Shown here: positions 45,720 to 57,905 of the stretch, in pieces | How the letters are laid out: each line of letters starts with the position of its first letter | Position numbering within the stretch: position 1 is the stretch's first letter | Source of the DNA: Cyprinodon diabolis | Taxonomy: Eukaryota > Chordata > Actinopteri > Cyprinodontiformes > Cyprinodontidae | Assembly: GCA_030533445.1 (NCBI GenBank) | Contig: CM060083.1 | Coordinates: 30,009,166-30,073,165 of the forward strand | DNA length: 64,000 nt | Direction of reading: 5' to 3' | Translations under genes and position numbers: made by a program | The notes under the pieces: generated by a model | Databases searched by the model: none | What the model was told of the DNA's origin: nothing | Seen by the model: the letters and a program-made list of their open reading frames with translations, nothing else

Positions 45720-48457
45720 TCGTACCTGTATAAATAAATACTGTACTTGGGTTTATAATATAATAATTAGAGCTTATCCTGACCCCTTCTCATCATCTAA
45801 TTCCCATAAACATTCTTTTAAAAATCTTGATTTGTCATCAAAATGATTTGTTTAATTTTATGTTAAATTATGTTTATTGTGTAAGCTGAAGACATATTTA
45901 GAGGGGCATTTTATAATACTGCTTACACCAAAACTTAGAGCCCAATACTGTTTTGGGTTCTTTGTTTCAAGGTTTTTTCAAGATAAATCTGTATTTAAAA
46001 GAAACTGTAGTTACTGTAGAATAGTTAAACTCTGTTCTATCAAATCTATGTAAATCAGTTTTATATCAATCTGATGTGTTCCTGCTGCTTTTGTGTTTTC
46101 AGAGCAGTAGAGTAATCCAGTTCAATTGTATTTTAACAAAATACAAAACTTGTGTGTCATATAACCTGCACATATAGCAATTTTATTCAGTATACCACAA
46201 TTTGCATCTTAAATACAGCAGATTAGCACATAGTGGACTACTGTATGTTTGTTTTTGAATATCATTCTTCAGGATATGAACAAGAAAAAAAAACATCCCT
46301 AGCTTGTAATTTAAATTTCTGATATGGATTATCAAGATAGCACCAAATGTAGTTTCAAGGCAGGTGGCAAAAAATATATATTATTGGAAATGATAGTTTG
46401 CACAAAAACACTGACTTTCTTTATTAAATTTAAATGGACCCAAACACACAGATAAGAATATATGAAACTGAAAATAAGGAAACATACTTTATATGAAAGC
46501 TAATGAAACAGCACATAGTATCTTCATAGTTGTTCATCCTCATAGTAGTCAAGAATTTTAGTATTGGGTGCAATAAAACTAAGGAAGCAACAATAATGTG
46601 ACCAGACGGAATTACGCTTTAACAAATGTATTTTTAAATTGCAGACGGCAATCCTGAAGCTAATTTTAGATTTTATTTAGACCCCTTTTCCCTTTTGTAA
46701 ATCCAATAAATACCATTTTTGGAAAGTTCTGTTAATAACCTTGTTGTTGATCCTCCTGGCAGAGTAGCGCCCTGGGAAATAAGATATACCAGTTTAACCT
46801 AAAAACAACCCTGATCTATACAGAGAAGCATGTTCTGTGTGGTAGAAATATGTTCAACAAATTTATGCACAGAAAAAACAAACCTGAAGCCTTAATCTAT
46901 ACAATTGTGTTTTAGATGTCCGTGTTTGACAGTGTTGCAACTTCTTTAGATGTATTTAGGCTAGTTATTACAGTAGGGGGCAGCAATGAGCCACACTGTA
47001 GAACAGGTTTGACTTTCCTTTCTTACTCTCTTTTTCCTCTTCTCTCATAAACCGGATTGTGCTCTGCCCTCCAGACATCTGCTGGGTTGTAAAGGGAACA
47101 AATAAATAAAAATAAAGGGTTATGAATGATGCTCTGAAAATTTATGTTTGCCTCGAACGTATAAATGTGTTATGTTTCAATATTATAATTCTTATTGGTA
47201 CATGCCATGTTTGTGTCAGCGGTTATGTTTAAGTGTGTCCCCTGTTTATGTGGTTATGTCTTTGTAAAATAAAAAGAGGGAAGAGAGGGATGAGGTTAGG
47301 GATGGGGAAGTTAGACAGGAATCATAGTGTGACAGGCAGTTGCTCTGCAATACAGAGAGCAGATCATTAATTAATGCTGCCGACGGTGTGGAGTGAATCG
47401 ATTCACCCCCTGAGCATGACACGCACTAGCACCCCTGTCTAACAGGCATGGGGGGCTAAGGAGTGGTATGGGGTGGGGGGCTGTAGCTTGGGGAATCCAC
47501 ACTCCCCTTGTTGGTTCACCTTCATTTTAATCACTTCTGATTGTTTCCAGTGGCACTCAGTAAATATCCAGCGGGAACACGGGAGCGCATTCATTCCCCC
47601 TCGGTTCTCATCATCAGGCCCCCTTTCTGTCTTTCATGTTCTGGCCCATTCATCCCTTCCCTCACTGAGAGCTTTGATTAAAGCAGTTGTTTGGAAAGTG
47701 TTTTGTCATGCTTCTGTTTTGTGTTTTCACTGAGCCCGAGTTAGCGCACACGGTGGAGTGCCTTTGCTCCTGTCAAGGGGTGACAGCTGGCTCCCCCACC
47801 CAGGACACAAAGAGACTGTGGCGACTGGTGTGTGACCAGAATCTAACCCGCCTACCCAACCTCCTTTCTCTGTGGCTGGCCTGCCTTGCTTGTGGCCTTC
47901 TCTCTCTTTAGAACCGTACCACATATGGGTCTGGTCAGCCATGGAATCCTGCTCAGACCAATTAGAGGCAGTCACAAGCTGGGCTTCTCCTCCACCCCGG
48001 CCCTTCCTCATCCCCTCTCTGGTCCTCTCCAGTGGCCTCATGCTCCAGCTTTCCCAAAATCAGAGCTTCTCTCATGCTCTTAATCATGCTAAGCTGATGG
48101 GCACCCTGTCCTCAGCGCGTGGGTGGAAACAACGATTTCTGACACATCTCTTCTCTGTGGGCTACAAAAGCGTGCACTTCCATGCCATTCTGAGGACACA
48201 AAGTAAGACAGGCAGATGCACACAGCAGTAAAAGGCCTACAGTGGCCACTGCCAGATGCTGTATTTTGTCTTTAGCCACACCAGCTGGTTTGAATCAAAT
48301 GGTTGTCGAATAAAACAGTAGGTGGTTTAATTTTTGTCTCAGTTCCTTGCCTTTTGTGAGGGCAGCCTTGCTGGACTCTGACACAAGTTTTCTGTCTCTT
48401 ATGAAAAATGAAACAATATATTATTACTAGGCCATTATGAAATATGGATATTTACTC
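45720..48457. other. Gene desert, part 2
   Basis: AT-rich sequence to about 47,300, then a higher-GC unique block at 47,350-48,240 with several open frames but no domain, no clear splice-bounded exon and frequent C-rich tracts (tcctccaccccggcccttcc). No repeat family recognised. Confidence 0.5.
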
Positions 48458-48513
48458 TTTAAGGGGGTCATAGAATGCAAAACCGAGTTTACATAGTCAT
48501 AGATCAATAACGA

Positions 48514-48555
48514 TAGTTCAGTGGGTAAAATGCACATACAGAGAAGTTCAAACCC
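48514..48555 (+). repeat. tRNA-promoter-like segment (A box and B box)
   Basis: tagttcagtggg resembles a type-2 RNA polymerase III A box and agttcaaaccc, 31 nt on, a B box. The segment is too degenerate and too short for a tRNA gene; it may be a tRNA-derived SINE head. Confidence 0.35.
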
Positions 48556-48689
48556 TACAGACACCTACTTTCTCTGAAAATGTCACAATTCTAAACTTCC
48601 ACCATAAAATGGGTGAATTCAAACAAAGCCCAGAGTTGACGTAAACTCTGGGGTGTTGCCTTATTTGGTTTTGGCCAGTATATTTGTCA

Positions 48690-49063
48690 CACCCTGGGGG
48701 GGGGCGGGTATGAACTGTCGACTCCTGGGCCGCTGGCTTGACCAGACCTCAACAGAGAGCCATGAGCCGCCCGTCCATAGCCGGAGGAGGGGGACTGGGA
48801 GCAGGTAAGGCAGGCGGGGGGGAAGCATACATCACCGGCTTGGGTTCAGTTGCTCCGTCCCCCGCTGGCTCCCTGCCCCCGTACGCCAGGGTTCCCGGAC
48901 CAGCCCCGGAGCTGATGGCTCGGTTCGAGTCCCGGTTTATTTTGACTACGTGCTGCACTGTAGTCGACGAATATTGTTGACGATTTTGAAATTCCCCCTG
49001 GACATGTTTTTAGGTATGAAAAGTAGGACATGTTCAGGAAAAAAAGGACATCTGGTCACCCTA
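48690..49063 (-). repeat. Nested repeat, GC-rich part plus TAGGGTGACCAGA end
   Basis: The right end reads on the minus strand as TAGGGTGACCAGATGTCCTT followed by aacatgtcctacttttcat, a phrase found widely in vertebrate interspersed repeats. The left 250 bp (48,690-48,940) is strikingly GC-rich, with CpGs, in an AT-rich desert. The two parts may be one element or two. Confidence 0.45.
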
Positions 49064-49949
49064 CCATATCAACAATTTGATGTTTCAATGAGTGAGTGCT
49101 TGTTGCTATGATGCGTCTTTGCTCAGCAGCTTTGCTCTTTCTAAACCAACCAATCAGAGCACAGCTCATCTAAATAGTCATGATCATACCATAAAAGGAA
49201 GAAACCTGTTGTTTCATTCTAGGGCTTTAAACCAGGCTTGCATTAGGGCTCTTAGAACATCAAATATGCCATTTTCAGCCCAATCAAGGATACACACCAT
49301 AATCAGGGACCTTAAGGACCAGCACCAAATGCTTATATAATCATCCTAAGACCCCTTTAAATCAATTTTTTTTTTCATTTGTAGTCACCTGGTTATATTT
49401 TATTATGTCTGATAGAATGATCTATTTGGGAGAAAAACGATTATAATACATAGCAACAGCCTAAAATCATTTAGAGTCTTCTAGCAGGAAATAATTAGTG
49501 ATTTCAAGTTATTTTCTCCTGCTTTTAGCCTTCAGTTAATTCCTGCTGCCTCACCTGCAGCTCAAAAACATGGCAGGTTTCACATCACATGACAAAGAAA
49601 CTGCTTTCTGACAAATAACATGACAGACCCTGCTAACATGTTTGACAATATATGTCATTATCGCTCACGCAGGAAACAATTGTTACAAAAAAGAGCCATT
49701 CTTGCTTTAAAATAGAAACAGGTGGATAGTTGCAATATTTTATTCAAAAATATTGCTTTTAGAAAGCTAGAAAAATTGTAGTATAAAGGGCAATTTTGTT
49801 TTAGATTTTTACAAATATGCTTCCTCCCTGCTTTAATATATCTGCTACAGTTGAAGCTGAAAGCCTTTCTAAGTATCTATCGACCAAGTTGCAGATATAA
49901 AAACAAAATGTTTCCACATAGTATGCTCTGTTGGGGGTTAGCAGCTCTA

Positions 49950-50330
49950 TGCATAATTTTTATGTTTTGCAACAGATTCCCATTAGGATTTTGCAGTCTG
50001 GACTGAATTTTTTACTAGGCCATTCTAACTTATTTCCCTAACAATAAAATTGAATGTCAGGCCTGGCTATATGTTAAAGGTTACTGTCCTTGTTTAATGC
50101 AAAGAATCATCCCAGTCTTTAGTATTTTTTCGAGCGTCTCTTATTGTGAAATTACAGGTCTTCATCTGGATTGTCCTGTAGTTACCCTGAGTTTCTTTTC
50201 ATGGCAATTTAGGAGTACAGCATTGTTGAACTGTTTCCCTTGTAGCCTCAGAGGTCCCCTCTAAATCAGGGAAGATCTGAAGCATTCCCCTGCTGCAAAA
50301 CTGACTTCATTCACTTATTGGCATGACAGG
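49950..50330 (+). repeat. Decayed Tc1-derived repeat
   Basis: gtctggactgaatttttta followed by ctaggccattctaactt resembles the antisense coding strand of fish Tc1 elements (gtctggactttgactgggccattctaac). The remaining text diverges strongly; limits approximate. Confidence 0.5.
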
Positions 50331-52839
50331 CATACCTAGTACAGCCAGTCTGAAAAGGGCAGCTGGTCTTTAAAAACAGCAAGAAAAGAACATTAGGGGA
50401 TATTAAACATTAAACAACCACATCAAAACAATTGTAATATTGCAAATTGAATTACTATCACAATCTATATGGATAGTAGATAAAAAATAGAAAAGTAGGA
50501 CCAAATTACCCAAATATATATTTTTTCAAAAAGCTTTATAAGTACGTACAAGCTATCCACAAAATGTGCTGGATGTAGAGTTCTGGACTCTTCAGACCTA
50601 AAACCTTGTTTCGCATTTTGTTTCGCCAAATGTAGCTTGTAACAAACTGCAAAGAAAAAAATCTCTATGGTGTTTATTTTCCTCAACACTCTACCGTAAA
50701 GATCCGATTAGTGAAGTGCATGACAAATAGCTGTCCTGTGGACAGATTATCTCACCTGGGTAGTGGATCTCTGTAACTCGTAATTGGTTTTCATGGCTCT
50801 CTCGGCTGATTCTTGATTGATGTCCTTGACCGGCCTGTCAGTTTAGATGGATGGATTTGAGACAATGCTTTTGTAGGTGTTTTCAAAGCTTGTGATCTAG
50901 TTTTATAACTTAACTTTAGTTCAATTTAGGCTAAACTTATCCTTAAGATGCATTGTGTGATCTTGACTTTTTAGGTTGTTATTAGTGAAACAAAAACAAT
51001 ACTTTTCTGTTGATTTGATAATTCTTCTCTTTTTTATTTTGGTCTCTAACAAAAAATATCAAAAAGTACAATGAATTTAAAAGTTGTGTCAAAGTGTAAA
51101 AAAAGCAAAACTTAAACCTACTGAAATATAAAAGTTTTTATTTAGCTTCTTTCAATAAAGTTTGCTGTATTTACAAACTCAGACGGGTTTCACCAAACTG
51201 TCTCTGCTATTTTTCTGCTGTCTTGCCTCATGTTTCACTTTTGGTCATCAATCACAGATCTCAGACTGATTGCTCATGAAGTGGCCCATTCTGTGGTGTG
51301 ACAGGAGCCTATTTTGCACTGCGGACATTGATGGCTATGTGTCAGAGCTTGTGACAGGATGCTCTCTGCCCCATCTCCAGGGGGGTTTTGGACTGAGGGG
51401 CCACCAAGCCCCTTTTTGTCCTCTTTTTTGTAGATGCTCCTCGACACGGCTTGTTTTAGGCAGAGGCGAAGGCAGTAATTGATTTCTCTCTCATCTCTGA
51501 TTCTGCCCCGGGCTCTCGGGCCCTGACTGCATCTCTCCTCCAAGAAACAGATGAATAAAAATACAGAGCATGAAGTTTATAGCCAGCAGCCTCAGCACTG
51601 ACAGATGGTCAAAACTCACGTTATCAGGGCCTGATAGAAGTCCGGAATGTGGTGGTTAGCTTTTGAATTGGCTTCTGAAAGGATCGGTCATATATATTAG
51701 AGCAGTGTGTATTGAGCCGTGAAGAGCTGGGGAGATAGGAGATATGGAGGAGTGCAGATGCTGAAAGTATGAGGGACCTCAGCTTATATCTGACAGGCTG
51801 CATTAATAGATCGGTGAGCTGGTAGAGGCACAATTGAATGCTGTGATGAACAAACTTCTTCAACTGTAGAATCAGCTGCATGTAATTAAACTACATCAAC
51901 ATCAAAGAGTTAATTTATTTTAGCAAATTATTTTGAAAGTAAAACTCAGATTTATTTCATTGAAATATCTCAGGTTTTTTCAGTTAAAATTAATTTTTAT
52001 GTAAAGAAAAAGGGACTCTCATATTTTAGATTTTTGGTAACATGTAGGAAAAGGGCCATTAATAAAGCATCACCTCCCATCCTCTCCTTTTCTGTTGTCT
52101 TACTGTATATAAAACATACGTCTTTAGCAACATGCAGAATGTGAACATGGATGAACACTAATAAATGAAACTAACAGAACACTCTAATTTCCTTATTACG
52201 ATCTCCCTACCAGCTTTACATATTTTATTCGATTAGATTAATTTACATAAAAGACAACAAATATCTCCAGGTTGGCAAAGTGCTGTAAAATTCCCAAGTA
52301 CACAAATACGATGACGTTTTACTTGATAAAGAACAGTTGACACACACTGGTATGGAACACACCTCCTCATAACATTATCTACTGTTGACATTTCAAAAAT
52401 AATCTTCACCAGGTTATATTCTCCACCTCTACACTCTTTCTTCAATGTGAGAGTATTGTGGGTGCTATTGTGTGAGCAGTAATCTTCATTATTTTGTTGG
52501 CAATAATATGGATATAACATTTAAATAAAAAAAAACATGGTGTTCTGTTTTATATCCCAAGTTTATAAAAATCTTGAAATTTTATTTTCATATTGATAAA
52601 CATAAAAAAATAAAGAAATCAGTAGATTTATGCATTTACTCAGTCTGTTAAGATGCAGCCATGTATTCCTCTGATTGAATCAACAGAACCAAAAATGTCA
52701 GCACATTTGATATTCATCAAAACAAATCTTCCAAAAAATATATATTTTCCCAAATAAGTATGTGAATATGCTACGTTAATGCATGCTGACTGCAATTTAA
52801 TAAAAGAAACACTCTCCCCCGGTCTCTATTATCAAAGGA

Positions 52840-53060
52840 ATCAGTGAGGCATTCATCATAATTGTGACCTTGTGTCTTCTTGTCAGAAAGAGTCACTTAA
52901 TCAATTGCAAAAGTTGTCAGCAGTGACAAGAGGTGTTTAGCTCTGTGACAAGAAAGACGTGTGGTGTGGACTGTCTGCAGACACTAAGGCTTCCCTCCAT
53001 TAATGTCAACGCCTGATACATTCCAGGCAGCTCCTCCATGCAGACGTGCTCTACAACTTT
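52840..53060. promoter_or_regulatory. Candidate conserved non-coding element
   Basis: A non-repetitive block with tight words such as cattcatcataattgtgacc, gcagtgacaagaggtgttta and ctccattaatgtcaacgcct, flanked by AT-rich decay-prone sequence. The texture suggests constraint, but only a cross-species alignment could show it. Confidence 0.22.
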
Positions 53061-56000
53061 GTTGCCAAAGTTTGTTTAATCCCCCTCTTTGTCTTTTATT
53101 TCTCTCCATGAACAGGAATAAATAATCCAATTAACAGTGAATGGGAAAATTTCCCTGCATGTTGCAGTGTGAGGTGTTTGTAGGTTGCATCTTGCAGAGA
53201 AAGTGTGGCTTTGTGTGACAGAAAAGCCTAAAAAATGCTATTGGTTGTCTTCAGCTTGTTTGAACTGTTAGCACTTTTGTAGCAGGCTGGGCTTTTTGAT
53301 AATGATGCTAAATGAATGACATTTATTAATGATGTTCATAACTCTGGATCATGAGAATAAATCAACACCACAATTTGGCATTATAATTTTATTCCCCTTT
53401 AAGACTGAGGCAAAAAGTCAATTTTCTGTGAAAAAAAGATCCAAGGAATAAAGAGGACAAGGCATAGGGGTGATGAGCGGTAAAAAGAAAGAAGACATAA
53501 ACAAATCTTCTCATTTTTTTTTCCTTTACCCACTACCTACCCTGCAGCACCTCTGAGACAAGAATGCCTGTCTGCAACCATCCACACTTCATTGCAGAAT
53601 GATGTGGCAAAATGGCACATTTAAATTACATGCTGCGCTCAAGTGATTTTTCTGCCTACCTTGATGCCTATTTTGTTATGGAAATTCAGGATACATTAAC
53701 ATAACCAGCAGGAGTTCAGAACAGAAAATAATGAATCCTGGTGGGAAGGAACAGTGGTATCCACCCTTATCTGTGAATCAATAAATACACATACAGTGCG
53801 TGCTCAAGCATGGGTCATACTATGCGTGTATATTTCAGTTTCTTATTGTTGCTTTTCTTGAGAAATGAATGTGAAGTCAATTGTATAATACACTGAATAG
53901 CTATAACATGAAAAAGGGAAATTAACTCCTTTCAATAACTACATTTACAAAAAAAACAAAAACAAGGTTTTGCATAATAATAGGTATATCCTGTTTTTGT
54001 ATTCACCAGGCCTTATTGCAAATCCTCTTCTCATGACAAATATGGATTTACAAGGATTTTATGTTGATCTTTCTGCTTGTTTTTTGGAAAAATTAACAAA
54101 TGCCCAGTTTGGATGACTACATGCTTCGAGGGATATCCTGACATCTTTGTGTTGATTTTGTTTCTGCCCTGCAACTAAGGACATATTGTCTGCCCGAATG
54201 ATCAGACTTCTGATAACAGAAAGTCTGTATTTCAGTTGGTGAATTGAGTCAAAATGCAGATATTGGTCAGTATTTGTAGGTTTTTGGTAAACCCCAGTAT
54301 TAAGACTTTGTTCTCTTTCTGTACAGCATAGTCAAGAAGGGAAAACCTGTTATTCGTGGCATCCTCTCTGCTGAATTTGATCTGCACTGTTGTGGCTGAT
54401 GAACTTTTTAAGTTTAAGTCGATAAAACTGAAAGAGACAGAGAAATATTTTTAGAAAAACTGAATGAAAGCTGTTGTTGCCTTCAATTTAAATCTGATAT
54501 ATAGTTGCCATGACCTGGATGAATGCGAATTTGCACAGACAGACTAAAACCTGGAGTTTATAAAATTATAATTTTTTAAAACACAAATTGAATCCACATT
54601 GGCTTACTTTATTAAAACATCACAGATTCACAACAAAAAGATTTCTAAGATTAACAAGACCACTTCTGTGAAAAGTATTAAGTAAAGCCAAACTTAAATC
54701 TAAGTAAATCCAGTTAATTTACACAAAGTTTAATGATATACAATAATTACATTCAAACAAGCCACAAACTAACTTAATTCAACTAATTAAAAATGACAAT
54801 AGAGTTCTGTTGAATTTAGATGTTTGTGTAATTCCAAATTGAAGGCGAGTTAGTCCCAGTTGAATGTATTTAGTCACTGACTGCAATTGCACACCCCCAT
54901 CTTGAGGAGGCATGCAGCAAATGTGAAATGGAATGACTGCCTCTAACAACAGAACCTTCTGGGAACCACTAGGTTTAGTATACCACTGGCTGCTAATGAT
55001 TGAGGAAACAGAAAATATATTGCAGCACAGTGTAGAAGTGTAGAACTAGTTAATGTAACTAACAGGGGCGCTATAACATTTGACCATGATTGTTTAATTA
55101 GTTGTTTTTTTATGATTCTGTTGAAGCATGGTTGAAAATCAATTACTGACTTTCATTTCATCACTCTGATAGTTTTGTATTTGTCAAAATCAAGATATTT
55201 CTCTGACCTTAGTGGGTTTTGAATGTATTAAACAAGGGGTACCAACAACACTTGTATGTATGATATAATGACATCAACATTTGTGAAGCTTGTGGAAATT
55301 GAGAAAATACTTTTCACTTTTTTCATAAACTCAATTAACCTGTGTCTGAAAACATACATGATTTCTTATCTTCTACAATCTGTTGCTACGGTAAAAATAA
55401 TTTGAAGCCCAGAAGGACCCCAACTAATCAGGGCTGACAGGTAAGAAGCTGAAATACAAAGGCAATCAAGCTCACCAGTTGCCTAAAAGTTACAAGAGAG
55501 TAAACAGGTGAATAATTCATGACAGCATTGTCAGCCATCAACAGCTCACTTACCCAACAGATTTTATAGGATAGAAAAGAATCTGTGGTGAATTTTTTAA
55601 AAATTCATTGCAAGTTTTATTTATTTATTTATATTTGGTCATATCAGTTTGCACCAGAAGCCAAGGACTTGCCTAGTGCTCTGAGGGTATTCACACAAGC
55701 AGAGGCTACTGCCAGGATTAATTTGAATAGCTTTCAAGACAGTGACTCATTTTTGCTAATTAGTGTTGTAAGTTGGCCTCTCTGCACCAAAGTAAATTTT
55801 CTGTTTCACACAGTTACTGAGTGGCGATGCTAATTTCTGACTTTTAGGCAAACAGTTCCAGCCACACTGGTGAAAATTTGGCATAACAAATTATGCAGGG
55901 AATATGTTCTGCAAAATCAGAACCCAGATGGATAAGTAACCTTAAATGACACGGTTAGAAGAGAATTAGTGATCATGAAGCAAATGCACCTTTATGTCAT

Positions 56001-56135
56001 AAACATATTTACAACATATATGAGGCGTTGCTTATTAATTGCTAAGAGAAAATGGTTTTCCTATTTAGTTTATTGTTGTCAGACAAAGTTCTTGTGTCCA
56101 TGAAGACAAGTAGATGTTAAATATAGAATAGAAAA

Positions 56136-56151
56136 ATATATATATATAAAA
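56136..56151. repeat. (TA)n simple repeat
   Basis: A short tatatatata run inside AT-rich DNA. Confidence 0.8.
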
Positions 56152-56214
56152 TAAAGCTAGCAGTAGCAGCAGTAGCACACAATTATGAGTAAGAACAATG
56201 ATATATAGCTTTGT

Positions 56215-56400
56215 TAAACCTGTAACCAGTTAGTTGCTGGTTCAATTCTGCCCATCCTCAGGCATGACACTTCTTCCAACTTGCCTGCTGATGGTGGTAA
56301 TAGGGGCCATTGGTAAATGACTGAATATAATTTAAAGTACTTTGTTGTCCCCTGACTTGATAAAGTGCTATATAGGTAAGGCTATATACCATTTAAACAT
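56215..56400 (+). mobile_element. tRNA-derived SINE-like fragment
   Basis: gttgctggttcaattctgcc contains a B box (GGTTCAATTC, 56,239-56,248). The body is followed by aaagtactttgttgtcccct and ataaagtgctatataggtaa, close to the aaagcgctttgggg...aaagcgctatataaata tail of a common fish SINE, ending in taccattta. The A-box side is lost. Confidence 0.65.
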
Positions 56401-57414
56401 TCTTTACCAATGAAAACCTGAAATGTGTTACATTAATTTAGATTATGCCTTTTTAATGTAATTTATTTACTTCTAAATGATCTGTTGAGTAGAACAAGAT
56501 GTTGTTGTCCCAATAGATACCTAAGGCACCGACGAAACAGCTTTTGCCTTCAATAAATCCTGAAGTTATTTCATAGAGTTAAACTCTCTTCAATTCAATT
56601 TCTTAATAAAGTGAAAGGCTCATTCAGGAGGAAAGAACAATCCACTGGATGTTGTTTCCAAGTTTGAAGATGTTCCACTTCCCATCCAGGAACCTTTTTC
56701 AATTAAAAATGACAGAAATAGCATTGAGTTCGAGGGTTTATGCAGTAGTCCAACAAAGCCTTGTTTTTGTTTAGAAAACATGCATATTGAAACAGATGAA
56801 CGGGTCCATCACTTTGGAATGGGGGTCGTTTGGCTTCTTTTGTTTGCCTGCAATGCCCCATTCCTGTCTATGTCTCTGAAAGGGGTTTCATTAAAGGGAA
56901 TTGTTGGCCTGGCTCACCAGGAGGGGTCTTGGAAAAAAATTCCAGTGGATTTTTTTTTAACTTTCATGGATTGACTGTGATCTGGATGACTGAGAGTCTT
57001 CACTAGCATCCAGGAGGGGTATGCCTTCCAAGTCAATGACTTAAGGAATCAAGACTTATTGTAACACTGGAGGAGCTGCAGAAATCCCTAACTTATGTAG
57101 GAGAATCTGTTGACATAACAGTGAACCACAAATCTGGCCTTTATGGAGGGGTGACATGAAGAAAAATGAAGAAATTAAACATATTGGATTAACATAGTAA
57201 AAGATATGTGTGAAATTAAACTAACATTGCACTTTATCCTGGATACACATTGAAAATTGTCTGGGGAGCAGCAAGCTGTTAAGATGCTTTTTCTTCGCTA
57301 GGAGCAGGAAAACATTTCAGAGTTGATTCCGAGATTAACTGAACTAAATACATGGCTTTTTTTTTAACCTTGAACTGTGTAAATAAAAAGAATGACAAGC
57401 ATTTAAGACTCGTA

Positions 57415-57905
57415 TTAAAGCTACAGTGTGTAATAATTACAGGGATATACAGTCAGAAATGTAATATATTATACATAACTATGTTATTTATCATCATCTA
57501 CGAGCTCAGCCTCTTAACCTTAATATTTGCGTTGCCTTAGAATTCGTTATTTATAATTACATAGGAGCGGGTCTCGCAGCCATGGAGGCAGACATCTTTG
57601 CGCTACGGCAGCGCAGAGCCAACAAACTAGCGATTGCGAGAACGCCAAAACGTCACAACGATGTAGAAAAAATAACGGGTATATTTATTATCTTAAGTCT
57701 ACATGAAATCTATACCCTACACAGACTAATGAAATACTATCTGTAAAATTATCTATGTAAACAAACCTCATCACTTGAGAAGGTAGGTGATGCGGACGTC
57801 GTGCAAGACATTTTGTCCCGTAACGCTCGCCGTACTGTTGGGGGGGAGAAGCGGTGGGGGGGAGATGTTCATGTTGCTGCGGTCTGCAGTCTGACCGCTA
57901 GATGT
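57415..57905. mobile_element. TTAA-flanked short element, copy B (right end lost)
   Basis: Begins TTAA|AGCTACAGTGTGTAATAATT and follows copy A (45,216-45,719) closely through cagggatatacagtcagaaa, atctacgagctcagcctctt and gcagccatggaggcagacat. In the middle about 60 bp differ (aaaacgtcacaacgatgtag here), then both share cctcatcacttgagaaggta and the paired G-runs. The right inverted repeat is replaced after about 57,905 by unrelated sequence. Same orientation as copy A. Confidence 0.82.

Larger units (their letters stand above)
48458..49361. mobile_element. TTTAAAGGGG-ended repeat with a second repeat nested inside
   Basis: The left end TTTAAGGGGGTCATAGAATG and the inverse of the right end (TTTAAAGGGGTCTTAGGATG, 49,342-49,361) match at 17 of 20 positions, so this looks like a terminal-inverted-repeat element of about 900 bp. 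Its interior carries a tRNA-promoter-like segment (48,514-48,555) and, from about 48,690 to 49,063, sequence of different composition bounded by gtcacaccctg and ggtcaccctacc, probably another repeat inserted into it. No transposase. Confidence 0.55.
49362..57414. other. Gene desert, part 3
   Basis: About 8 kb without a supportable exon. Contains a decayed Tc1-derived fragment (about 49,950-50,330) and a SINE-like fragment (56,215-56,400). Otherwise AT-rich unique DNA, with balanced blocks near 51,200-51,560 and 52,840-53,060 that could be conserved non-coding elements. Confidence 0.5.

Noticed and set aside
47350..48240. Exons of a protein-coding gene in the GC-richer block
   Set aside because: Open frames on both strands are similar in length, none shows a family motif, and no pair of phase-compatible splice sites stands out.
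48514..48555. tRNA gene
   Set aside because: A and B boxes are recognisable, but no cloverleaf with a 7-bp acceptor stem can be made around them.
56215..56260. tRNA gene
   Set aside because: Only the B box is preserved and the following sequence is a SINE tail.
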